DNA of 7,626 bases, from NCBI GenBank assembly GCA_015487905.1, contig WFOX01000014.1:1-7626 (forward strand), read 5' to 3'. A program made the position numbers and the translations under genes. The notes beneath the pieces were generated by a model. The model was not told the DNA's origin. It did not search any database and saw only the letters and a list, made by a program, of their open reading frames with translations. Source of the stretch: Mariprofundales bacterium (GTDB lineage Bacteria > Pseudomonadota > Zetaproteobacteria > Mariprofundales > S012-25). How positions within the stretch are numbered: position 1 is the first letter of the stretch; each line of letters opens with the position of its first letter. Positions 1 through 5,689 of this stretch are shown here, in pieces.

Positions 1-163
1 CCACACAGGCCGGATCCCAGCCGAGGATGGAATAGCGGCCCCAGCGCTCGCCGCCCTCGGCGCTTTCAAACAGAAACGCATCGCCTTCCTCGGCAAGCGG
101 CGCAAAGAGTGCCACGGGTGTTGTGGCATCGGCCGAAAGCGTGCGGCGGTAAAGGCGGCTCAT
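1..163 (-). CDS. trpE: Anthranilate synthase component I, N-terminal fragment (runs off the left edge)
   Basis: TrpE joins chorismate and ammonia or glutamine-derived nitrogen to make anthranilate, the first committed step of tryptophan synthesis in the cytoplasm. Only the first 54 residues are in the window. They contain the family's N-terminal hallmark: an L-F-E-S element (residues 31-34) followed by EGGERWGRYS (36-45) and an I-L-G-x-D-P turn. In known TrpE proteins the equivalent L-L-E-S element belongs to the tryptophan feedback-inhibition site, so feedback control is likely (inference). The ATG at 163 is the earliest possible ATG start because an in-frame TAG lies 12 nt upstream. No Shine-Dalgarno sequence is visible in front of it, so initiation may be weak or leaderless. 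It lies downstream of ppiD on the same strand, but the 208-bp gap holds a tRNA gene on the other strand. No leader peptide or attenuator was seen. The related PabB or TrpEG fusions cannot be fully excluded from such a short piece. Confidence 0.85.
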   Translation of the reverse strand, partial: MSRLYRRTLSADATTPVALFAPLAEEGDAFLFESAEGGERWGRYSILGWDPACV

Positions 164-213
164 GCGCGCAATCTAGCAGCAAGGCGTGCGCGCTGCCTGC
201 ATCGCGCCGCGGC

Positions 214-241
214 TTGACGATTGCGCATCAAACGGCATCAT
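214..241 (+). promoter_or_regulatory. Candidate sigma-70-type promoter for tRNA-Ala
   Basis: A TTGACG hexamer (214-219, five of six matches to the -35 consensus) is followed after 16 bases by CATCAT (236-241, four of six matches to TATAAT). Initiation would fall near 248, about 11 bases before the mature tRNA 5' end at 259, a normal distance for a short tRNA leader. The call rests on hexamer matches and position only. Confidence 0.4.
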
Positions 242-258
242 TCGGCTTCCCTTCGCGT

Positions 259-334
259 GGGGCCGTAGCTCAGCTGGGAGAGCGCCACAATGGCATTGTG
301 GAGGTCGCCGGTTCGAGCCCGGCCGGCTCCACCA
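259..334 (+). tRNA. tRNA-Ala (anticodon GGC)
   Basis: A complete 76-nt cloverleaf can be folded by eye. The acceptor stem GGGGCCG (259-265) pairs with CGGCTCC (324-330) and includes the G3:U70 wobble pair that is the main alanine identity element. The D arm contains TAGCTCAGCTGGGAGAGC. The anticodon stem CCACA/TGTGG (285-289 with 297-301) encloses a 7-nt loop with T33 and anticodon GGC at 292-294. The T arm is GCCGG, loop TTCGAGC, CCGGC. Discriminator A is at 331 and the CCA end is encoded at 332-334. The GGC anticodon reads GCC and GCU alanine codons. The gene lies alone, opposite in direction to both trpE and ppiD. No intron or mismatch in the stems was seen. Confidence 0.97.
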
Positions 335-371
335 GATTCCTCCCCTCCTTTCTCCTTGCGCAATTTCCGGA

Positions 372-2258
372 TCAGCGCAGCGCTTGTTTGAGCGCGTCTT
401 CGTGGATGACGACTTCGTGTCGCCTGCGCAGTGAGGCCAGCCAACGCGCCACGCGCACGGCGCCTTCTTCCTGGGCTACGCGCGCCATCGCACGCGCTTT
501 CTCGGCTTGCCATTCCTCTTCGCTGGGGCGCTCCACCGCAGCCACGCGAAGCAGCAAAAAGCCATCGGCCACGCGATAGGGCTTGGAAAGCCAGGCGCCT
601 GCCGGTGCGGCAAACGCCGCCTGCACCGCCTCTTCAGGAAGACCCTTGGATGCGGCTTGTGCGCGCGTAAGCGCCGGGAAGGTTTTGCGCGCTACACCTG
701 GCTGCGCGGCCAGCTTCGCCTCTGCGGCACCCTTTTGCAATGCGGCAAGCAACGCGTTTGCGCGCGCACGCGCAAGCTCTTCGCGCTTGTGCGCAAGCCA
801 ATCGCGGCGCGCGGCCTCTTTGGCAGCGGCAAAATCCATCGGGCGCGCAGGGATGCGCTTTTGCAACTCCAGCGCTACCACGCGCCCGTCGTCAGTTTCC
901 ACAAGCGGCGGCGGATCGCCCGGCGCAAGTCCCGCAAGCGCCTTGCGCACCGCCGCTGCGCCAAGCACGGGATCGCGGGCAAGCGCATCCACCGCAACCG
1001 TCCGCGTCCGCACGGGCAAGCCCAGCTCCGCGGCGGCCTCTTGCAGCGTGTCGGCGCGCCCAAGCGCATCGTCCAGCTCATCCGCACGCGCAGCCACCTC
1101 CTCGCGCGCGCGCGCAAGCGCAAGCTCCTTGGCGATCTCGTCCTTGACCTCGGCGAAGGGGCGCAGATGCGCAGGCCGCACATCAGCCAGCCAAAACAGA
1201 TGGACGCCGTTGTCCGTGGCAATGGGCTCGGAGACCTCGCCCTTCGTCAGCGCAAAGGCGATCTTCTCCAGCCGATCCGCAAGCTCGCCACGCTTCATCC
1301 AACCGAGATCCTCGGCCTTGCGGCCTGACACCGCGCTCGTGGCCTTCGCAAAGGGCACGCCGCGCTTCGTGCGCGCGACGATCTTGCGCGCAAGCGCAAG
1401 CGCTTTTTCACGCTCGGCCTTGGTTTTCGCAGGCATCCACCAATGCCAAAGCCTGCGCGCCTCCGGCACCATGTAGCGCTGCTTGTGCGCCGCATAGGCC
1501 TGGCGCAGCTCAGCCTCCGCAGGCTGCATCTCTTTCGCGACTGCGGCGGGATCCAGCACGATGAACGATACGACGAGTTTTTCCGGCGTGCGGTAGCGCT
1601 CGCGATGCGCTTCATACCAGCTTTTTAGCTCGTCTTCGCTGGGCTGCGGCACGGCGATGGCATCCCAAGCCACGAGCAATCCTTCCAAGCGGCGGCGCTC
1701 GTTTTCGGCGAAAAAGCGCGCACGCGCCTCCTCTTCGCGCACGATCGCCGAGCGCGCAAGCGCTGCGCGCAGGTGGGCTGCGAGGATTTGCGCCCGCACC
1801 ATCTCTTCAAAGTCGCGCGCACGCGCAAAGCCCAGCGCGCGAAGAACCGTTTGGTAGCGCGCGGGATCAAAGCGTCCATTGCGCTGAAAGCTCGGACTTG
1901 CCTGCACGGTGGCTGCGACAATCGCATCAGGCACGACCAACCCCAGCGCATCCGCCTCCGCCTGCACGAGACGCGCATCCACGAGCGCCTGCAAGGTCGC
2001 GCGCGGAAGCCCCAGCTTGGCCGCATCCGCGCGCGTGAGTGCCCCGCCCAGTTGCTCACGCAACAGCGCAAGCTGGCGCTCATAGGCAAGCGCGAACTCG
2101 CGCGGCGAGATGGGCTTGCCGTCCACCTCGGCCACAGGACGAAGCTTGGGCGAAAGGAAGTAGTCCGCCACGCCCCAAAGCGCGAACGAGAGAATGATGC
2201 CGCCCAAAAGGGCCTTTGCGATCCAGGATTGCGCGTGCGCGCGCATGCGCTCCAGCAT
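372..2258 (-). CDS. ppiD: PpiD/SurA-type membrane-anchored periplasmic folding factor
   Basis: 628-residue protein matching the usual length of PpiD (about 620), an inner-membrane-anchored chaperone that faces the periplasm and helps newly exported proteins fold near the Sec translocon. It opens with the typical PpiD start MLERMRAHAQSW, then one hydrophobic segment (about residues 15-36), then a SurA_N-like helical chaperone region (about 40-220). A parvulin-type PPIase domain follows (about 267-360), recognisable by DLGWMKRGEL and the F-A-L-T-K-G-E-V-S-x-P...N-G-V-H-L-F stretch. The first parvulin motif, normally R-x-x-H-I-L, is degraded to RRLWHWWM, so isomerase activity is doubtful, as in the E. 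coli family member, whose parvulin domain is reported inactive. A second degenerate parvulin-like region may lie at about 520-580. An upstream in-frame ATG (2339) would give 655 residues, but the ATG at 2258 was chosen because it has a strong ribosome binding site and fits the family N-terminus. Composition is very rich in Ala, Arg and Glu. It is divergent from ilvA. Confidence 0.88.
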   Translation of the reverse strand: MLERMRAHAQSWIAKALLGGIILSFALWGVADYFLSPKLRPVAEVDGKPISPREFALAYERQLALLREQLGGALTRADAAKLGLPRATLQALVDARLVQAEADALGLVVPDAIVAATVQASPSFQRNGRFDPARYQTVLRALGFARARDFEEMVRAQILAAHLRAALARSAIVREEEARARFFAENERRRLEGLLVAWDAIAVPQPSEDELKSWYEAHRERYRTPEKLVVSFIVLDPAAVAKEMQPAEAELRQAYAAHKQRYMVPEARRLWHWWMPAKTKAEREKALALARKIVARTKRGVPFAKATSAVSGRKAEDLGWMKRGELADRLEKIAFALTKGEVSEPIATDNGVHLFWLADVRPAHLRPFAEVKDEIAKELALARAREEVAARADELDDALGRADTLQEAAAELGLPVRTRTVAVDALARDPVLGAAAVRKALAGLAPGDPPPLVETDDGRVVALELQKRIPARPMDFAAAKEAARRDWLAHKREELARARANALLAALQKGAAEAKLAAQPGVARKTFPALTRAQAASKGLPEEAVQAAFAAPAGAWLSKPYRVADGFLLLRVAAVERPSEEEWQAEKARAMARVAQEEGAVRVARWLASLRRRHEVVIHEDALKQALR

Positions 2259-2380
2259 CGGGCTCCTCTCCTTGGGAAAAACTGGAAGTTGCGGCACGCT
2301 ACCTGCCTGCTGCCGGCCCGACAACTTGACCAAGCACAAACAGATCGCACGGCAAGCGTTGCGATGCTAGAAAGCGCCGC
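2259..2380. promoter_or_regulatory. Divergent ppiD/ilvA promoter region
   Basis: These 122 bases separate the divergent starts of ppiD and ilvA and must hold at least one promoter each unless transcripts begin elsewhere. On the plus strand a TTGACC (2326-2331) matches five of six -35 bases, but no acceptable -10 hexamer lies 16-18 bases beyond it. On the minus strand only weak hexamer pairs are visible. No leader peptide rich in branched-chain residues, attenuator-like hairpin or T-box-like element was seen upstream of ilvA. The function is inferred from gene arrangement. Confidence 0.45.
2263..2273 (-). promoter_or_regulatory. Ribosome binding site of ppiD (decides the start)
   Basis: Read on the minus strand this is AAGGAGAGGAG, two overlapping Shine-Dalgarno cores ending 4 and 9 nt before the ATG at 2258. 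It supports that start over the in-frame ATG 81 bases further upstream. Confidence 0.8.
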
Positions 2381-3913
2381 ATGGAATCACACCTCAGCTT
2401 TGACTACATCCACGCGATTGCGCGTGCGCGCGTCTATGATGTCGCCGAGCAGACCCCCTTGGAGCGCGCGCCCAGGCTTTCGGCCCGGCTTGGCTGCGAT
2501 GTCTGGCTCAAGCGCGAGGACATGCAGCCCGTGTTTTCGTTCAAGCTACGCGGCGCCTACAACAAGATCGCGCATTTGCGCGATGAGGAACGCGCGCGCG
2601 GCGTGATTTGCGCCTCCGCCGGCAACCATGCCCAAGGCGTGGCGCTAGCCGCGCGCCGACTTGGGATCTCGGCCGTGATCGTCATGCCCGCGACCACCCC
2701 GCGCATCAAGATTGAGGCCGTGCGCGCCTTGGGCGGCGAGGTCGTGCTCTTCGGCGACTCCTATTCCGATGCCGAGGCGCATGCGCGGGATCTCGCCGCG
2801 CGTGAGGGCCGCACCTTCATCCATCCCTATGACGATCCGCTCGTCATCGCAGGCCAGGGCACGATCGGTGAGGAAATCCTGCGCCAGGCGCCGCGCGCGC
2901 CCGACTGCGTCTATGTGCCTGTTGGCGGCGGCGGGCTCATTGCCGGTATCGCACTTTGGCTCAAGCGCTTTGCGCCGGAGACGAAGATCATCGGCGTGGA
3001 GCCTGAGGATTCGGATGCGATGTCGCGCTCGGTGCGCGCAGGACATCGCGTGCGCCTCAAGCATGTCGGCATCTTCGCCGATGGTGTCGCCGTCAAAGAA
3101 GTCGGCGAGATCACCTTCGCGCTGTGTCGTGAGCTTGTGGATGACTGGATCACCGTGGATACGGACGAGATCTGCGCCGCGATCAAGGATGTCTATGAAG
3201 ATACGCGCACGATTCTGGAGCCTGCGGGGGCCTTGGCTGTTGCGGGCCTCAAGCGCCATGCGCGCAAGCAGGACCTTACAGGCGCCCTGCTGGTTGCGAT
3301 CGCAAGCGGCGCAAACATGAACTTTGACCGGCTGCGGCATGTGGCCGAACGCACGGAGATGGGCGAAGGCCGCGAGGCGCTGTTTGCGGCGACGATCCCC
3401 GAGCGGCCCGGCTCCTTCTTGCAGTTTTGCCGCATCATCGGGCGCAGGCAGATCACCGAGTTCAACTACCGCATCTCCTCGCGCAGCCAAGCGCATGTCT
3501 TCGTCGGCGTGGAGGTGGAAAGCCCGGATGAGGCCGAGGCGCTGCTGGCGCGCCTGAAAGAGGCGGGCTATCCGATCATCAACTTGCAGCACAATGAGCT
3601 TGCCAAGCTGCATATCCGCCACATGGTCGGCGGGCGCACGCGGCTTGCGCCCGATGAGGTTGCGTTTCGCTTTGAGTTTCCCGAGCGGCCCGGGGCGCTT
3701 TTGGAGTTTCTCACGCGCATCTCGGGGCGCTGGAACATCTCCATGTTTCACTACCGCAACCACGGCGCCGACTTCGGGCGCGTCTTCGCCGGCATTGAGG
3801 TGCCGCCCAAGGAGCGCGGCGAACTTTTGCGCCATTTGCAAAGCCTCGGCTATCCGTTCGTGGAGGAAACCGACAACCCGGCCTATCGGCTCTTTTTGCG
3901 CAGCGAGCCATAA
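2381..3913 (+). CDS. ilvA: Threonine deaminase (threonine ammonia-lyase), biosynthetic long form
   Basis: 510-residue PLP enzyme that converts L-threonine to 2-oxobutanoate and ammonia, the committed step of isoleucine synthesis in the cytoplasm. The catalytic domain spans about 1-320. The PLP lysine is K55 in SFKLRGAY, the substrate loop is SAGNHAQG (79-86), the phosphate-binding loop is GGGGL (182-186), and a conserved SGANMNFDRLR closes the domain (309-319). Two ACT-like regulatory domains follow, about 333-405 (starting EALFAATIPERPGSF) and 428-500 (FRFEFPERPGALLEF). Length and domain order match the E. coli biosynthetic enzyme (514 residues), not the short catabolic TdcB type. By hand alignment Y363 (EFNYR) and Y458 (FHYRN) correspond to the two tyrosines known to bind isoleucine/valine effectors in E. 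coli, so feedback inhibition is expected. The start has no clear Shine-Dalgarno sequence, but the N-terminus fits the family. No other ilv gene is in the window. Confidence 0.95.
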   Translation: MESHLSFDYIHAIARARVYDVAEQTPLERAPRLSARLGCDVWLKREDMQPVFSFKLRGAYNKIAHLRDEERARGVICASAGNHAQGVALAARRLGISAVIVMPATTPRIKIEAVRALGGEVVLFGDSYSDAEAHARDLAAREGRTFIHPYDDPLVIAGQGTIGEEILRQAPRAPDCVYVPVGGGGLIAGIALWLKRFAPETKIIGVEPEDSDAMSRSVRAGHRVRLKHVGIFADGVAVKEVGEITFALCRELVDDWITVDTDEICAAIKDVYEDTRTILEPAGALAVAGLKRHARKQDLTGALLVAIASGANMNFDRLRHVAERTEMGEGREALFAATIPERPGSFLQFCRIIGRRQITEFNYRISSRSQAHVFVGVEVESPDEAEALLARLKEAGYPIINLQHNELAKLHIRHMVGGRTRLAPDEVAFRFEFPERPGALLEFLTRISGRWNISMFHYRNHGADFGRVFAGIEVPPKERGELLRHLQSLGYPFVEETDNPAYRLFLRSEP

Positions 3914-3938
3914 GGCGCACACGATCCTGATGGATTGC

Positions 3939-3963
3939 GGGCGCCCCATTGGGTTGCCCCTAC
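3939..3963. repeat. Small GC-rich hairpin-like element flanked by GATTGC
   Basis: This 25-bp stretch begins GGGCGCCCC and ends GGGTTGCCCCTAC. It can fold as GGGC/GCCC closing an inner CCC/GGG stem with an asymmetric internal loop. The hexamer GATTGC occurs directly on both sides (3933-3938 and 3964-3969), which could be a target duplication or chance. It resembles the short GTAGGGGC-type repeats scattered in many genomes, a judgement from memory. Only one copy is in the window, so repeat status is unproven. Confidence 0.35.
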
Positions 3964-3980
3964 GATTGCATGTTGCAACC

Positions 3981-4014
3981 GCAGGCGTAAATGTCGGGCT
4001 AGAGCCCGACCTAC
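3981..4014 (+). repeat. REP-like palindromic element, copy 1
   Basis: The core is a near-perfect palindrome, GTCGGGCT and AGCCCGAC around a 2-base centre (3993-4010), followed by CTAC. The unit matches copy 2 on the opposite strand at about 28 of 34 positions including one gap. It sits 68 bases past the ilvA stop and is the only strong stem-loop close to it, though no T-run follows directly to make a classical terminator. The GTAGGTCGGGCTnnAGCCCGACA form resembles short dispersed repeats of the REP class (recalled, not searched). Confidence 0.65.
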
Positions 4015-4048
4015 AGGCCCATTTTGCAGGCGTTTTGTAATCGGCAAG

Positions 4049-4081
4049 GTAGGTCGGGCTTTAGGGCGACATTGCGCCGGC
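4049..4081 (-). repeat. REP-like palindromic element, copy 2 (inverted)
   Basis: Read on the minus strand this repeats copy 1: GCCGGCG, AATGTCG, then CTAAAGCCCGACCTAC. Its own hairpin (4053-4070) is damaged because GG faces GG where copy 1 has paired bases. The two copies point at each other with their CCTAC ends, separated by 34 bases (4015-4048), so together they can also form one long imperfect stem with a 34-nt loop. Such head-to-head pairs are typical of REP doublets mobilised by RAYT transposases, but no transposase is in the window. Confidence 0.6.
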
Positions 4082-4215
4082 GTTTGCCATCACCGCCCGT
4101 AGCGGGCAGGGCGGAGCTTCGTCCGAAAACACCGGTGCAGGCGCTTTGGCGGGTCGCCGCTGGTGGTGCATCCTCGGCGCAGTCGGCTAGGGTTCGGGGC
4201 AGTCAAGGAGGGTCT
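4082..4215. other. Upstream region of the oxidoreductase gene, no gene seen
   Basis: This is the remainder of the 302-bp ilvA-oxidoreductase gap. It holds a compact hairpin GCCCG-TAG-CGGGC (4095-4107) and an alternative overlapping pairing of CCGCCC (4093-4098) with GGGCGG (4109-4114). Because both share bases, only one can form at a time, but nothing shows a regulatory role. No convincing promoter hexamers were found, and no small ORF with a ribosome binding site. Confidence 0.3.
4205..4212 (+). promoter_or_regulatory. Strong ribosome binding site deciding the oxidoreductase start
   Basis: AAGGAGGG ends 3 nt before the ATG at 4216. It is the best Shine-Dalgarno match in the window and argues against a much longer in-frame reading that opens with TTG at 4024 and would translate the repeat element. 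Confidence 0.85.
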
Positions 4216-5616
4216 ATGCCGTTTGAGCTCAAGCCCATCCGCCTCTCCGGTGCCGAGGTGCTGCCGATCATTGAAGGCGGCAAGGGCATCGGCATCTCCA
4301 CGGGCCGCACAAGCGGCGCCTTCGCCGCCGCAGGCGCAGTCGGCACCTTCTCGGCCGTGAACGCCGATCGCGTGGATGAGAACGGCAATCCCATCCCGCC
4401 CGTCTATCACGGCAGAAGCCGCCGCGAGCGCTTCCGCGAACTGGTGCAACAAGCCATTGAGGGCGGCATCGCACAGGCGAAGCTTGCGCACGAGATCGCG
4501 GGCGGGCGCGGGCGCATCCACATGAATGTGCTTTGGGAGATGGGCGGCGCGCAAGAGGTGCTCCACGGCGTGCTCTCCGAGGTCGGCGATCTCATTCATG
4601 GCGTCACGGCAGGCGCCGGCATGCCGTTCAAGCTTGCGCCGATCGCGGCACAATACCGTTGCTATTACTACCCGATCGTGTCCAGCGCCCGCGCCTTCCG
4701 CGCGCTCTGGCTGCGTTCGTATCGCAAGTATCGCGAATGGCTGGGTGGCGTCGTCTATGAGGATCCCTGGCTTGCGGGCGGCCACAACGGGCTTTCCAAC
4801 GCCGAAGACCCGAATAAGCCCGAGCCGCCCTATCCGCGTGTGGTGGCGCTTAGAAAGGTCATGAACGAGTTCGGCCTGAACGATGTGCCGATCATCATGG
4901 CGGGTGGCGTGTGGTTTTTGCGCGAATGGACGGATTGGCTGGACAATCCTGAGATCGGCCCCATCGCGTTTCAGTTCGGCACGCGGCCTTTGCTGACGAA
5001 GGAATCGCCGATCTCGCCCGCCTGGAAGGCGCGCCTGCGCAAGGTGCGCAAGGGCGATGTGAAGCTCAATCGCTTCTCACCCACGGGATTTTGGTCCAGC
5101 GCCGTCTATAACAGCTTTTTGCACGAGCTTTACGAGCGCGCCGATACCGAGATGGCCTTCACCGACCATCCCACAGGCGACCACACCGAGCCCTATGCGA
5201 TCGGCGTGCGCCGCAAGATCGTGTATCTCACGAAGCACGATCGCGAGCGTGCCGCGCTTTACGAGCGCGAGGGCAAAACCAAGGCGCTCGCCACTCCCGA
5301 TTCCACGCTCATCTTCGTGACCCCTGAAAAGGCGCAGGAGATCCGCAAGGATCAGCTCGGCTGCATGGGCTGCCTTTCGCAGTGTCTGTTCTCCAACTGG
5401 GCGACGAACGAGCTTGGCACGACGGGCAAGAAGGCCGATCCGCGCAGCTATTGCATCCAAAAGACCCTGCAGGACATCGCCCACGGCGGCGATCCGGACA
5501 AGAACCTCATGTTTGCGGGCCACAACGCCTACCGCTTTCGCGAAGACCCGCTTTTTGCCGACGGGCGCGAGCCGACGATCAAGGAGCTTGTGGAGGCGAT
5601 TGCGCGCGGCGATTAG
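4216..5616 (+). CDS. Nitronate monooxygenase/2-nitropropane dioxygenase-family flavin oxidoreductase with C-terminal Cys cluster
   Basis: 466-residue TIM-barrel flavoprotein of the NMO/NPD family, cytoplasmic because no signal peptide or membrane segment is visible. Family members use FMN to oxidise nitronates or to reduce other substrates with NAD(P)H; the substrate here is unknown. Visible family elements include the N-terminal G-I-G-I-S-x-G glycine turn (24-30), AGAGMP (132-137), the GGHNG signature (188-192), IIMAGGVW (226-233) and the phosphate-site strand FQFGTR (252-257). It is about 100-140 residues longer than classical NMO. The extra C-terminal part carries GCMGCLSQC (cysteines 383, 386, 390) and a fourth cysteine at 413 in SYCIQKT, a spacing that could bind a metal or an iron-sulfur cluster (inference). 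Similar long proteins, annotated simply as nitronate monooxygenase, occur in alphaproteobacteria (recalled). It is co-oriented with the next gene, 73 bp away. Family confidence is high and exact activity low. Confidence 0.85.
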   Translation: MPFELKPIRLSGAEVLPIIEGGKGIGISTGRTSGAFAAAGAVGTFSAVNADRVDENGNPIPPVYHGRSRRERFRELVQQAIEGGIAQAKLAHEIAGGRGRIHMNVLWEMGGAQEVLHGVLSEVGDLIHGVTAGAGMPFKLAPIAAQYRCYYYPIVSSARAFRALWLRSYRKYREWLGGVVYEDPWLAGGHNGLSNAEDPNKPEPPYPRVVALRKVMNEFGLNDVPIIMAGGVWFLREWTDWLDNPEIGPIAFQFGTRPLLTKESPISPAWKARLRKVRKGDVKLNRFSPTGFWSSAVYNSFLHELYERADTEMAFTDHPTGDHTEPYAIGVRRKIVYLTKHDRERAALYEREGKTKALATPDSTLIFVTPEKAQEIRKDQLGCMGCLSQCLFSNWATNELGTTGKKADPRSYCIQKTLQDIAHGGDPDKNLMFAGHNAYRFREDPLFADGREPTIKELVEAIARGD

Positions 5617-5625
5617 CGCCCGCAT

Positions 5626-5654
5626 TTGACGAACCCCGCTGCGTCCGTCTACAA
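5626..5654 (+). promoter_or_regulatory. Candidate promoter for the PilZ-like gene
   Basis: TTGACG (5626-5631) is followed by 17 bases and CTACAA (5649-5654). The -35 part matches five of six consensus bases. The -10 part is poor against TATAAT but matches four of six bases of the alphaproteobacterial CTATAT-like form. It lies in the 73-bp gap and would allow expression independent of the oxidoreductase gene. Confidence 0.3.
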
Positions 5655-5689
5655 CGGGCAAGGGGAAGATTGTTTCGTGCGGGGCGCAA

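Noticed and set aside
335..390. Terminator for tRNA-Ala or ppiD
   Set aside because: A GCGC/GCGC pairing near 374-392 is only four bases long, lies within the ppiD 3' end and has no T-run suitable for intrinsic termination.
109..579. Small plus-strand open frames across the tRNA region
   Set aside because: They run through the tRNA gene and the antisense of trpE and ppiD, with no plausible ribosome site.
507..1476. Plus-strand open frames opposite ppiD
   Set aside because: Low-complexity Arg/Ala/Ser translations without motifs; the minus strand carries a full-length PpiD.
2259..2339. Upstream ATG of ppiD giving 27 extra residues
   Set aside because: The PpiD family begins at the MLERMR sequence just before the membrane segment, and the strong ribosome site points to 2258.
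2645..3949. Long minus-strand open frame of 434 codons opposite ilvA
   Set aside because: It is an antisense shadow of a GC-rich gene with clear threonine deaminase motifs on the plus strand; its translation has no recognisable family features.
4024..4215. N-terminal extension of the oxidoreductase from a TTG at 4024
   Set aside because: It would translate the inverted repeat and has no homologous character, while the ATG at 4216 has an excellent ribosome binding site and the family N-terminus.
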